A DNA stretch of 24,872 nucleotides, taken from contig CAJGBW010000021.1 of assembly GCA_904501835.1 (NCBI GenBank), forward strand, positions 1 to 24,872. Direction: 5' to 3'. The notes beneath the pieces were generated by a model. The model was not told the DNA's origin, ran no database searches, and saw only the letters and a program-made list of their open reading frames with translations. The translations under genes were made by a program, and so were the position numbers. The stretch's first letter is position 1. Each line of letters opens with the position of its first letter. Source of the DNA: an uncultured Bacteroidales bacterium (GTDB lineage Bacteria; Bacteroidota; Bacteroidia; Bacteroidales; UBA932). Of this stretch, positions 8,156-17,100 are shown piece by piece.

Positions 8156-9764
8156 TGGCATTGATATTAGGATTGTTGTCAATCTCCACCTGCGGAATCA
8201 TCAAAATACATTCGATATAGTCAGCAGGGAATTGGAGATACTCCGCATATTTAGACAGGTAATTGGTATGGTTGGAAACCTCGCCGCCGGGAAGTTCCCA
8301 ATAACGGGTCCAACCTTTGGCAAGACGGAGGATATCGAAAATACGACCTGTCTCACCCCACAATTCGATACGACGCTGCAACAGAATCATATCCAACAAG
8401 GTCGTCACCGTTCCCACAGACGCGAAAGTCTGGATATTACCGGTCAAAGCATCCAAGCTGGAACGGAGATAATAAGGGTCACGACGGGAAATAACCTGCC
8501 AAATGGCATCGCGGGCCTCCGTATATTTGGCTTGACGACAAAGCGCCTCTGCCAAAATGATATACACCTCTTCCAAACGCATAAAGATATAATCTCCCAA
8601 ATAGGCTTTTTGATCCGCCCACTGGAATTTATGCTGATTGTAGTTGATATTGGCACCATAAGACCAGCTTTCTCTGGGCACGCCGATATTGTCGTTCCAC
8701 CATCCTTTGCGGATGTCGGTGCTGGATATCTGCTGGTAAAGCCAGTTGCTGATACATTTGGGGGCCTCTGCCGCATAATAGACATTGGTCGCCGCATCCA
8801 TGTGAGAGTAGAATGAAGCATAGACCTGGCACTGCTCTGAAAGCACTTGCGCGCCCCACAGGATAGAAGACATGGAAACGGTGTTGAAAGGAGTTTTGCC
8901 CGTCACCCAAGACTTGTCTTCGTTGTTGAAAGTGCCTTTGGTTACAGCAGCCTCCTCACGGGAAAGAAGACGGGCTGACGTACCATTAATCACGGCTTTA
9001 CAAGCTTCTTCCGCTTTCTTCCAATCATTTTCCACCAAGGCCACACGGGCTTTGAGCAAATTCGTAGAGCAAGAATCCAAATGAGAAATATGCTCTCTGG
9101 ACATTTTCGACTCCCTAAAGAGAGAAAGCGAGGTGTTGATATCACTATTGATTTGGTTGTAGACATCCTGCACCGTGCCACGGCCTTTTCCGGTTGTTCC
9201 GGTCACCGTCGGTTCGGTGTAGATAGGCACGCCGGGGAGTGTCTCGTGTCCGACCAAAGTCTGCTGGAAGGACTGAATCAACATAAAATAGGAATAAGCA
9301 CGTGCTGCATAGGCCTGTGCCGCCACATTCTTGATGGTCGCCTGATCGCCCTCCACGGTAGGAACGGCAGAAAGAATGTAGTTGCAGTTACCGATAATCT
9401 GATAAAAATAGGTCCAGGTAAAGTAGCAACGCCAGATTTTGGCTGTATAGCGCTGACGCTGTTCGTAGCAATAATCCTTATAGAACCAACCGGCACCTTG
9501 CGCAGTCTGTACCATATCTTCACCCATCAAATCCGCAGCCAAAGTCACCGCCATATTACCAAAACATTGATGGGCATTGGCTGTCACGAAATCGATGCGG
9601 TTGTACATCGTCGAATAGATACCGTTCATCGCCACCTTCATAGACTCTGCATCTTTGAGAATCATGGATTTATCCACTTCCGTTGACGGATTGGTATCCA
9701 TCAGATGCGAACAGGACGAAAAGGCGAGAACAGACAGGAATATATAAATTAACTTCTTCATCAT
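8130..9764 (-). CDS. SusD/RagB-family nutrient-binding outer membrane lipoprotein
   Basis: 544 aa. The N-terminus MMKKLIYIFLSVLAFSSC is a lipoprotein signal with Cys18; the ATG at 9761 could also serve. The next residues, SHLMDTNPST, are typical of the family. N-terminal SusD-like helices (AMNGIYSTMY, YILSAVPTVEG, AQAYAARAYSYFMLIQSF) are followed by the C-terminal SusD/RagB domain: FMRLEEVYIILAEALCRQ, then MILLQRRIELWGETGR and IPQVEIDNNPNIN at the end. SusD proteins lid the SusC barrel at the cell surface and capture glycans or peptides. The gene starts 3 bp after the susC stop. No glycoside hydrolase, protease or regulator gene is nearby, so the ligand is unknown. Confidence 0.96.
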   Translation of the reverse strand: MMKKLIYIFLSVLAFSSCSHLMDTNPSTEVDKSMILKDAESMKVAMNGIYSTMYNRIDFVTANAHQCFGNMAVTLAADLMGEDMVQTAQGAGWFYKDYCYEQRQRYTAKIWRCYFTWTYFYQIIGNCNYILSAVPTVEGDQATIKNVAAQAYAARAYSYFMLIQSFQQTLVGHETLPGVPIYTEPTVTGTTGKGRGTVQDVYNQINSDINTSLSLFRESKMSREHISHLDSCSTNLLKARVALVENDWKKAEEACKAVINGTSARLLSREEAAVTKGTFNNEDKSWVTGKTPFNTVSMSSILWGAQVLSEQCQVYASFYSHMDAATNVYYAAEAPKCISNWLYQQISSTDIRKGWWNDNIGVPRESWSYGANINYNQHKFQWADQKAYLGDYIFMRLEEVYIILAEALCRQAKYTEARDAIWQVISRRDPYYLRSSLDALTGNIQTFASVGTVTTLLDMILLQRRIELWGETGRIFDILRLAKGWTRYWELPGGEVSNHTNYLSKYAEYLQFPADYIECILMIPQVEIDNNPNINANDQNPYIQ

Positions 9765-9767
9765 CGC

Positions 9768-12700
9768 TTAAAATTTAAGATCGACACCAAGAGACACCGT
9801 ACGGCTCGGCGTATAAGTGTAGGAGGTACTACCGGTGAAACTTGCCTGAGGATCAAGTCCTTGCATATTAGAGAACAAGAGAAGGTTTTCGCCTGCCAGA
9901 TAGAAACGCACCTGTTTGATTTTGGCATTGGAAAGCCATTTTTCAGGAAGCGAATAACCGACGCTGGCACTCTTGATTGAGAAGTAGGACGCATCCACGA
10001 GGAAACGGTCGCTCGCTACGGTCACCAAATCGGTCATCGCACGCGGAACGTCGGTTACCTGACCGGGCTTGGTCCAACTACGAAGGGCGTGACGGTGATA
10101 GGTCTGTCCCGGATAAGACGGCTCCATCAAGGTTCTATACACGCTGTCATAGATTTTTCCGCCGATGGAATAGGTGAACATCAAGCTCAAATCCAAACCT
10201 TTATAACGGGCTGAGGTTGAGATAGATCCGTAGAGGTCAGGAATGCGGTTGCCCAAAAGATATTTGCAGGAAGAAGCCACGGTCGCATCATTGGTCACAT
10301 ACTCGCTATTGGGAATGGGACTGCCGTCTGCTGCCTTCTGATAAGCCCAATACAATTGCTGTCCGGTCGCAGGATCGACACCCGCACTCTTGGACAAGTA
10401 GAAGGTGTTGAGAGGAATTCCCTCACGAATGATATAGTTACCGGAAAGGATATCGCTGCCGTCACCGGTGAGTTTGAGCACCTTGTTAGCCAAAGAAGAA
10501 GCAATCACCGTGATATTCCAGTAATAATCCTTATCGGAGAAAATATCCACGCCAAAGGTCATATCCACACCTTGATTAACCATACTTCCGACATTGGCAT
10601 AATAGCCGGGGAAACCGGTAGAAATCGCCAAAGGATAATCGAGAAGGAGGTCCGTGGTCAAGCGGTTGAAGTATTCGATGGTACCGCTGAAACGGTCAAA
10701 CATTCTAAATTCCACACCCACATTGAGGTTGCCGTTTTTCTCCCAGGTCACGCTGCTGTTCTCGATGGAAGTGATGACGGCACCGGCGAAATTGGCATTG
10801 GCGTAAGCCAGATTATAGAGAGACTGCCAAGCATAGAAGGTACCTAAGTTGTCATTACCCTGCACACCGTAACTGGCTTTGAGGGTCAGGTTGTTGAGCC
10901 ATTTCTGCGATTTCAGGAAAGATTCCTGGGAAATACGCCAGGAAGCACCGGCAGACCAGAAAGAACCCCAACGATGATTTTTCTCGAAACGGGAAGAACC
11001 ATCCATACGGTAACTTGCATTGAAATAATAACGGTCTGCGTAATTGTAATTCGCTCTAACCAACCAAGAATCAATGTAATACGCATCCGAAGCGGAATTG
11101 CCTTCTACGAGCGTGGTTCCCAATGCCAAATCATCGAATTCGTCAAAAGGGAAACCGGTGCGCTGACCGATGAGATAACGGGCATTGTAACCGTAGAACT
11201 CGTGACCGGCCATCACATCGAAATGGTGACCGCCCTCGAACTCGTTTTTATAGGTCAAAAGCTGGTTCCACGTGTAGCTGAGGCTGTTCATAGACTCTTT
11301 GGTCAGACGACCGGAGCCCGCCGCATTTCCGGAAACACGGTTGAAACGAGCGGTCTCATTCGCATCCAGATTATCCAGACCGATATTGGTCGTGAAGTCG
11401 AAGCCCCAGAAATTGAAACCGGCATACGCACGGATGCTCGCATTGTTGGAAAGGGTGTTGTAACCGTCATCAAACAAGGTAGCTACGGAATTTCGGTTGT
11501 TCTGGGCACCGGCAGGACGGGATGAACCATAGTCAAAGACCTTTTTGCCATTCTCAATCACATCGCTTCCATCCGGGTTCTTCTTGTACACGGGATAAAT
11601 CGGACCCATCATCATGGCAGAATACCACACATTGGTATTTTCCGTACCGCTTGAGCCCAAGAAATCACTCTTGGAATGGGAGAAGTTGATGTTGGCACCC
11701 ATCTTAAACCATTTGCGGGGCTTGAAATCAGCTCCGGCACGAACGGTATAACGGGTAAATCCTGTGGTTTTCAAGGTTCCCTGGTCGCTCAAATAACTGA
11801 GGGACGCCATATATTTCACCTTGGATGAACCGCCGGTGATACCGATTTGATATTCCTGACGGACAGGGAAAGCGGCCTGCGCCTCCTTCATCCAATTTTC
11901 ATCATATTTCAAATTAGCGGAAGAGACAATCTTTCCTTCGTGGGTATAGAGAGAAGATACCGGCAAATCATATACATTGTAGATATCATTCTGTCCCAAG
12001 AAGGTGGAAGAAACTTTTCCGGGAGTCGATACAAGGGCATTGACAGGCAGATAACCTTCGCTATACACCAGATTGTTGTAGCAGGCGCGCCATATATGTT
12101 CCATATACTCTTTGGAGTTCATGGTGTCATAAAAGGGAAGGGCGCGGGAGTTAAAACCAGCTTTGGCGCTGAGCGACACGGTCATACCATCTTCGGAACC
12201 GCTGCGGGTCGTCACCATCACCACACCATTGGCACCACGGGCACCATAGAGGGCACCGGCGGAAGCATCCTTCAACACGGAAATACTCTCGATATCCGCA
12301 CTGTTGATAGAATTCAAATCGCCGTCAAAAGGAACACCATCCACCACAATCAAGGGTGCATTGGAAGCATTGATGGAACCGAAACCACGAATACGAATAT
12401 CGGAACCACTACCGGGCTGACCGCTACCAGAGGTGGTCATCACACCGGAAACCTGTCCGTCCAACATTTTGGTCACGTCGGCCGCCGGACGTTCCTTGAG
12501 CTTGTCTGCACGCACGATTTCCGCCGAACCCGTGAAGGTCTCTTTGGTGGAAGTTCCGTATGCCACGACAATCACATCCTCCAACACTTTTGCATCCTCA
12601 CTCATGAGAATCTGCAAATTATTCTTCTTGCCTACCGTTACTGTCTCGGTCTTCAAACCCAAAAACGAGAACGACAAAACGGTCTGATCTGTAGCCTCAA

Positions 12701-12887
12701 TCGTAAAATGGCCATCGATATCTGTAATCGAAGAACGGCCCGTCTTTTCATCAATAACAGCGACACCTGTGAGGGGTTCGCTGTTACTGCTTTGCTTTAC
12801 TGTACCACTTACGAGCCTTGTCTGCGCCCCTAATTGGAGCGAGACAAGAACCATAAGTGCTATTAAAATTAGTTTTCTTTGATACAT
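9768..12887 (-). CDS. SusC/RagA-family TonB-linked outer membrane transporter
   Basis: 1039 aa. Residues 1-22 are a signal peptide (MYQRKLILIALMVLVSLQLG, then AQT). A carboxypeptidase-D-like regulatory domain spans about 25-95 (VSGTVKQSSNSEPLTGVAV ... FSFLGLKTETVTVG). The TonB box is near 104-111 (DVIVVAYG). The plug (about 115-230) contains DIRIRGFGSINASNAPLIVVDG and ISVLKDASAGALYGARGANG, both SusC signatures. The rest is the 22-strand barrel, ending in SLGVDLKF with a terminal Phe. It imports a nutrient captured by SusD using TonB-ExbBD energy. The ATG lies inside the last codons of the upstream lipoprotein gene (19-nt overlap), so translation is probably coupled. No SusR, HTCS or ECF sigma gene is in view. 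Confidence 0.97.
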   Translation of the reverse strand: MYQRKLILIALMVLVSLQLGAQTRLVSGTVKQSSNSEPLTGVAVIDEKTGRSSITDIDGHFTIEATDQTVLSFSFLGLKTETVTVGKKNNLQILMSEDAKVLEDVIVVAYGTSTKETFTGSAEIVRADKLKERPAADVTKMLDGQVSGVMTTSGSGQPGSGSDIRIRGFGSINASNAPLIVVDGVPFDGDLNSINSADIESISVLKDASAGALYGARGANGVVMVTTRSGSEDGMTVSLSAKAGFNSRALPFYDTMNSKEYMEHIWRACYNNLVYSEGYLPVNALVSTPGKVSSTFLGQNDIYNVYDLPVSSLYTHEGKIVSSANLKYDENWMKEAQAAFPVRQEYQIGITGGSSKVKYMASLSYLSDQGTLKTTGFTRYTVRAGADFKPRKWFKMGANINFSHSKSDFLGSSGTENTNVWYSAMMMGPIYPVYKKNPDGSDVIENGKKVFDYGSSRPAGAQNNRNSVATLFDDGYNTLSNNASIRAYAGFNFWGFDFTTNIGLDNLDANETARFNRVSGNAAGSGRLTKESMNSLSYTWNQLLTYKNEFEGGHHFDVMAGHEFYGYNARYLIGQRTGFPFDEFDDLALGTTLVEGNSASDAYYIDSWLVRANYNYADRYYFNASYRMDGSSRFEKNHRWGSFWSAGASWRISQESFLKSQKWLNNLTLKASYGVQGNDNLGTFYAWQSLYNLAYANANFAGAVITSIENSSVTWEKNGNLNVGVEFRMFDRFSGTIEYFNRLTTDLLLDYPLAISTGFPGYYANVGSMVNQGVDMTFGVDIFSDKDYYWNITVIASSLANKVLKLTGDGSDILSGNYIIREGIPLNTFYLSKSAGVDPATGQQLYWAYQKAADGSPIPNSEYVTNDATVASSCKYLLGNRIPDLYGSISTSARYKGLDLSLMFTYSIGGKIYDSVYRTLMEPSYPGQTYHRHALRSWTKPGQVTDVPRAMTDLVTVASDRFLVDASYFSIKSASVGYSLPEKWLSNAKIKQVRFYLAGENLLLFSNMQGLDPQASFTGSTSYTYTPSRTVSLGVDLKF

Positions 12888-14620
12888 CTTACTGAACTTC
12901 CATAAGGACGGTTAAGCTCAAATTCGGTTGAGGGGTTACCCCAAGCAAATGACTCAGTCACGCTGAATGTTTGAGCAGTGTTACGAGTATGGTACTGAGC
13001 ACCACCGCCTGTACCGCTGATTTCTCCTGTTTTTGCGTCACGTTTTCCAGCAAAAGGGAACCAATACTCTTTGCCTTCAGTGGTCTTATAGCGGAATCCC
13101 CAGCTACCTTCGTAGTCAATATACCAAGGATAGCTTTCGTCATATTTTCCGTCGTCATTGAGGTTACCCGCTTTCTTGAATTGCTTTCTGAAGCCCCAAG
13201 GATCACCGGAAGTAGGAATTTCCCATCCTTCAGGACAGGGGTCATAAATGGTCTTCACACCTGAGATACCACCCCAGAGGTCATTGTTCTGGGTAGCCGC
13301 TCTTGAAGTAAGCCAGTCAGCAGGAAGAGTAGAACCTGCGGTTGACATATACAAGAACAAATCAGGGTTGGCAATAGACAATTCCAAGTTGGTGTTGGTA
13401 CCCTCAGTCTTGGGACGATTCTCCAAGCGAATTTCTACCTCATTGCCATTGATGTCATAGATTTTGGTAGGAACAACTGAATCCAAAGCACCGGTAGAAC
13501 CGATGAAAGGATCTTTACGTCCCCACTGATAGAACAAACCGAAAGATTTGTAATCATCTTTTTTATTGCTCATTGCACCAAGGTCACGATCCATAAAGGT
13601 ATAGGTCGTAGAAGTAGCGGATGAGGTATATACGAAAGGATCTTCCTCAGGGTCATAATCGGTCACCCACAAGTGCCAGCTCCAAACAATGGTCGCACCT
13701 TTGCGAGCGCAAACAAGCGCGTTACCGCTCTTGCCGCTGTTGAGAGAAACAACCACAACGCCCTCTGCACCGTTACCAGCAACTGATTTTACCATACCAT
13801 TGTTATCTTGCCATACCAAACCAGCGTTGTCGAAATCCAAAGCCTCGGTAGAGTTACCTTTCACAGCCTTGATGGTAATGTTTCCGCCAGGTTTTACGAT
13901 GTAAGAGTTGGCAGCACCGGCAGTGGTAGCGATTTCTACCACGCTGAGCGTCTGATCCAACTCTGCCTGACGGTCATAGTCGTCTTTGATGGCGATTTTC
14001 ACAGTCAAAGTCTCGGTCAAAACAGAGGGAGACGTTACACGGATAATACCGGTCGGTTTGTCCTCTGTGGGCCAGGTTGTTGTAGCCTGCCATCCATTAG
14101 AAAGGGTAACGCTCTTGCTGACAATTTCGGCAGAAGCGAGACCTTTGTAAACGAAAGGAAGATCAAATGATTTTCCGGGCTGGGTAGCAACAGAAAATAT
14201 TTCTGCGGCAAATTCAACAGCCAAAGCCTCAGACTTGTTAGATACAACCGGCACATCCATCGATGCTTCACGGCCGTGCTTGTCAGTTACAAGCAAGGTA
14301 ACCGTCAAGTTCTTCTTTTTCAAGACGATATCGGGAGCCACCAAAGTAACCACGCCGGTGTAATCCGGGTTGAGTTTGAGGCGAACCTGATATTCAGAAT
14401 CATTTACAGAAGGGGTTACTTTCACAGCAACACCCTCGGTACCAATGATAGTAAAGGCCATAGGAACAGACTGACCTGCTTCTACGGTATAGGCTTCTTC
14501 TCCCCAGAAAATGGCGAGGTCGCCATAATTTCCGCCACCTCCGCCAAGCTCTCCTTTGGAGCAAGCCACACTGATGACAAGCACGAGGAATGTCATCAGT
14601 TTGGTCAAATTGTTTTTCAT
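12869..14620 (-). CDS. Surface lipoprotein with Ig-like repeats and FISUMP-like C-terminal domain
   Basis: 583 aa from the ATG at 14620; an in-frame ATG at 14632 adds MYIN. The chosen start gives a standard lipoprotein signal, MKNNLTKLMTFLVLVISVAC, followed by a Gly-rich linker. Two beta-rich, Ig-like segments (about 35-130 and 133-230) come next. Then a module opens with ANSYIVKPGG and runs through AGLVWQD, GNALVCA and WSWHLWVTD to MDRDLGA and FYQWGRKD. The C-terminus (IYDPCPEGWEIPT ... YWFPFAGKRD ... GSSVRCIKEN) resembles the FISUMP (Fibrobacter major paralogous) domain found in Bacteroidales surface and fimbrial-tip proteins. The second half is clearly related to the preceding lipoprotein. 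The overlap with susC suggests it belongs to the same surface import complex; its ligand is unknown. Confidence 0.82.
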   Translation of the reverse strand: MKNNLTKLMTFLVLVISVACSKGELGGGGGNYGDLAIFWGEEAYTVEAGQSVPMAFTIIGTEGVAVKVTPSVNDSEYQVRLKLNPDYTGVVTLVAPDIVLKKKNLTVTLLVTDKHGREASMDVPVVSNKSEALAVEFAAEIFSVATQPGKSFDLPFVYKGLASAEIVSKSVTLSNGWQATTTWPTEDKPTGIIRVTSPSVLTETLTVKIAIKDDYDRQAELDQTLSVVEIATTAGAANSYIVKPGGNITIKAVKGNSTEALDFDNAGLVWQDNNGMVKSVAGNGAEGVVVVSLNSGKSGNALVCARKGATIVWSWHLWVTDYDPEEDPFVYTSSATSTTYTFMDRDLGAMSNKKDDYKSFGLFYQWGRKDPFIGSTGALDSVVPTKIYDINGNEVEIRLENRPKTEGTNTNLELSIANPDLFLYMSTAGSTLPADWLTSRAATQNNDLWGGISGVKTIYDPCPEGWEIPTSGDPWGFRKQFKKAGNLNDDGKYDESYPWYIDYEGSWGFRYKTTEGKEYWFPFAGKRDAKTGEISGTGGGAQYHTRNTAQTFSVTESFAWGNPSTEFELNRPYGSSVRCIKEN

Positions 14621-14662
14621 ATTAATGTACATTATAAATCGCGTATGCGCTTATTTTTGATA

Positions 14663-15913
14663 TTATTTTCTCTCTCTCACGCAACGAACAGGCAACTGGT
14701 AAGCCAAGTTCAAGTAGGTAGTAGTAATAGCGTTCATTTTCAAGGTAGCAGCTTCACCAGTACCTGAGCCTGAAGCAGTTTGAGACATAGAAATTGCACG
14801 GAGATAAGAAGCGCTTGTTTTGAAGTTAGGATCCAATTTAGCAGTCCAGTAAACAGCTTTAGGAGACAAACCACCTACAGTAGTGTTGGTAGAGAATTTC
14901 ATCTCATGGGTAATCTCACCAGTTACCATAAATTTCAAGTTAGCATACATACCACCGCGGAACTGTACTTGTTTGCTATAACGAGTGTAGTAAGAATCAG
15001 ACCAAGAGTTAGTCACAGTCTCAGGGGCAACATAAGTGCTATCGATAAGCATAGTCGCAGCCATTTTACCGGCAGTATTTTCAGCAGCGACATCACGAGC
15101 AGTATAAGAGTAAGCTACTTGATAGCCAGCAGGACAGGGATCGTACATGCTCTTGAAATCGTTGTTCCAGAGTGAATCAGCATTGGCAATCTCAGGAGCA
15201 GAGTAGTCATTGGTTACCCAGCTGTAGTTACCTTTTTGGGTAGTACCAGAAACATATTTACGATAGAATACAGTGTTAGGAGCAGCGATAGCGCCAGCAA
15301 CGTTATTTTTACAATCGTCAGCGAGCAACTCATGACCACGGGTAATCTCGTTGTTGTTGATATCGTACATCTTTCTGAGGAAAGTACCATAACCAGCACC
15401 CGGCCATGCATCTTTACGACCCCACTGATATACGTTACCGATAGAAGTCTCATCCATTGCGTCAGCAGAAAGAGCACCAATGTTACGATCCATCACGGTC
15501 AATGAGTCATTTACAGTTACATCGCTGATGATAGCGTCGGTTACCCACAAGTTCCAAGACCAAGTGGTGTCAGCACCATTGAGTGCACATACAACGGCGT
15601 TACCTTCTTTGTTGCTCAACTTCACAACCACTTTACCATCTTTGGCCTCAACAGACTCAACCAAAGATTTGGTATCTTGCCATACCAAACCGGCGGCAGT
15701 CATCTCTGCGTTGGCCTCTGAATTACCCATGCAAGGAGTGAAGGCTACATAAGAACCTGATTTTACAACGAAAGAGTTGGCTCTTTCAGTGAGCTCTACG
15801 GGGGCACCGCCATTAGCACCACCATTTCCTGCGGGATCTTTCGCGCAGAAAGTTACGCTCAAAAGGGCAGCCATTACGACTCCGCCTTTCAAAATGTTTG
15901 AAATAGTTTTCAT
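14663..15913 (-). CDS. Surface lipoprotein, shorter paralogue with FISUMP-like domain
   Basis: 416 aa. The lipoprotein signal MKTISNILKGGVVMAALLSV ends TFC, with Cys23, followed by a Gly/Asn/Ala linker. Residues about 45-190 match the module of the next gene in the same order: ANSFVVKSGSYV, AGLVWQD, GNAVVCA, WSWNLWVTD, MDRNIGA, VYQWGRKD, KMYDINNNEI. The C-terminus again has a FISUMP-like layout (SMYDPCPAGYQV ... LPVRCVRERK). The Ig-like segments of the paralogue are missing. It is the first gene of the minus-strand run that includes SusCD, and the 1.25 kb gap lies upstream, so the operon promoter should be at about 15914-16080. Probably it is a surface binding or adhesion component; the function is not established. 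Confidence 0.8.
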   Translation of the reverse strand: MKTISNILKGGVVMAALLSVTFCAKDPAGNGGANGGAPVELTERANSFVVKSGSYVAFTPCMGNSEANAEMTAAGLVWQDTKSLVESVEAKDGKVVVKLSNKEGNAVVCALNGADTTWSWNLWVTDAIISDVTVNDSLTVMDRNIGALSADAMDETSIGNVYQWGRKDAWPGAGYGTFLRKMYDINNNEITRGHELLADDCKNNVAGAIAAPNTVFYRKYVSGTTQKGNYSWVTNDYSAPEIANADSLWNNDFKSMYDPCPAGYQVAYSYTARDVAAENTAGKMAATMLIDSTYVAPETVTNSWSDSYYTRYSKQVQFRGGMYANLKFMVTGEITHEMKFSTNTTVGGLSPKAVYWTAKLDPNFKTSASYLRAISMSQTASGSGTGEAATLKMNAITTTYLNLAYQLPVRCVRERK

Positions 15914-16109
15914 AAAACTTTTATTATTAGTTAATTAAAAATTTATCACCTTTAATTTAGGAAACGATATACGTGTTTGTACTAAATGATATTAGGTGGC
16001 ATACCGTAAACTTATTTTTACCCCTTAGGCGACTTTTGCGCTAAACTCGCACAAGGTGTAGTACATTCGTATAAACTTGTATATCATTCCCTTAATTTAT
16101 TGCTTACGC

Positions 16110-16395
16110 CGAGTCCGCTTGGCTGTCGCGCGGAGCCTGTCGTGCGGAGCCGGTTGCCGAGGCGGTTTGCCTGTCGCGCGGGGCGGTCGCCGGGGCGCGC
16201 AGGCGCTGGGCTGGCTTGTCGCGCGGAGCTTGGCTGGACTCCCCCATTTGCGCTCTGCCCTTTATCCACTTCCGCGGTCGATTCCCGTCACGCCGGGCCG
16301 GGCTGGGGCGGTTGCGCTGGGCTTGCGCGGGGTCGGGCGAGCCGAGCCGGAGGCAGTTTTGGCCGCCACGTAGGGCCGGCTGGGCCTGGCAACGT
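16110..16395. repeat. GC-rich low-complexity island with repeated 13-mers
   Basis: Base composition jumps from AT-rich to strongly GC-rich within a few bases at about 16110 and falls back near 16395. Four copies of the 13-mer TGTCGYGCGGRGC start at 16124, 16138, 16172 and 16217. The spacing (14, 34, 45) is not codon-based. GCGGAGCC-type words recur, as they do in the repeat insert of ispE. A frame at 16077-16373 stays open only because of its composition, and its Arg/Ala/Gly-rich translation resembles no protein family. It is best described as non-coding. Confidence 0.7.
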
Positions 16396-16527
16396 TTCGC
16401 TGCACAATTACACTAATAAAGTGCAGACAAAAAGCAAAACAACAAAAGTGCCGCCACAAAGCGTCATAGCATTAGCAAGAGCATAGTTGGTGCTAAACAC
16501 AAAGACATCCTAAACCACTGTACCAAC

Positions 16528-16637
16528 TTTTCTGGTGTCCGCGTGAACTGGATTAAACCACACCTGCCAAAACGATCGGCCGAAACCAGCAGCCAAAACC
16601 AGCAGCCTAATCCACTGGCCGAAACCACACCAGAAAA
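16528..16637. repeat. Inverted repeat enclosing short direct repeats
   Basis: TTTTCTGGTGT (16528-16538) and ACACCAGAAAA (16627-16637) form a perfect 11-bp inverted repeat 88 nt apart. Inside, AAACCAGCAGCC occurs twice in tandem (16583-16594 and 16596-16607), and GGCCGAAACCA occurs at 16578-16588 and 16617-16627. It could be a degenerate mobile repeat or a structured RNA; nothing here decides between them. Confidence 0.5.
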
Positions 16638-16801
16638 CTCGCGCAAAATGCCAATTCGCACACTTGGCATAATATGCAATCTCGCAAAATTATAAAAATT
16701 TTAGAAAAAATCCAAAAAAACGCACCAAAGTGACTTAAAATCACCCTCCAACTTTCATCTAACCCCATCTTCCATCCACTTTTCCCGATGCCCATTACGG
16801 T

Positions 16802-16832
16802 GCTCTTTCTGATGCTCTTTCTGATGCTCTTT
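16802..16832. repeat. 12-bp tandem repeat, about 2.6 copies
   Basis: The unit GCTCTTTCTGAT is repeated so that TGCTCTTT-type words occur three times exactly 12 bp apart. It lies in AT-rich non-coding sequence. Confidence 0.75.
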
Positions 16833-16968
16833 ACACCTTTACCGACATTTTTCACACCTTACCACGCCAACACCCTCCTAACACCACACTCCGCCTTTGA
16901 CGCCTTGCCCACACAAGGGAGCACACTTTGTGAGGGAGGGTGGCGGGGAGACAGGTCTAGGTGAGCGG

Positions 16969-17053
16969 CTGTCCACAAAATGGGGCGTTTTTGTGGATAC
17001 AACCTACAAAAAATGCTTTCTGTCCACAAAATGGGGCTTTTTTGTGGATACAA
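16969..17053. repeat. Duplicated 34-nt hairpin element with DnaA-box-like ends
   Basis: Two 34-nt copies (16969-17002 and 17020-17053) differ at one base and are 51 bp apart. Each folds into a 9-bp perfect stem, TCCACAAAA/TTTTGTGGA (16972-16980 with 16989-16997; 17023-17031 with 17040-17048), around an 8-nt loop containing GGGGC. The right arm of each copy reads TGTGGATAC, one base off a consensus DnaA box. It could be a dispersed repeat, part of the ispE 3' end, or a protein-binding cluster. Confidence 0.75.
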
Positions 17054-17100
17054 AGCCTCGAAATGTGGCGCTGCGGCTCAGCGCGACAGGTGCCGCGATG

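Noticed and set aside
7938..8816. 292-codon plus-strand open frame
   Set aside because: Antisense to susD and the third lipoprotein gene, both of which have clear signals and family motifs.
11847..12833. Long (328 codon) plus-strand open frame
   Set aside because: It is antisense to the N-terminal part of susC, whose translation matches a well-known family throughout; the plus-strand translation resembles nothing.
16077..16373. Open frames (up to 128 codons) in the GC-rich island
   Set aside because: Openness follows from the near absence of A/T-rich stop codons in GC-rich DNA. Several overlapping frames are open, the translation is Arg/Ala/Gly low complexity, and there is no start context.
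16859..17053. Minus-strand 64-codon frame with repeated YPQK(S/R)PILWT
   Set aside because: The peptide repeat merely reflects the duplicated 34-nt hairpin; the other frames across it are also open, so there is no sign of a real gene.
16969..17053. CRISPR array or chromosomal origin
   Set aside because: Only two repeat copies with one 17-nt spacer and no cas genes, so not CRISPR. For an origin there are only two near-miss DnaA boxes and no dnaA or typical origin neighbours; kept only as a question in the findings.
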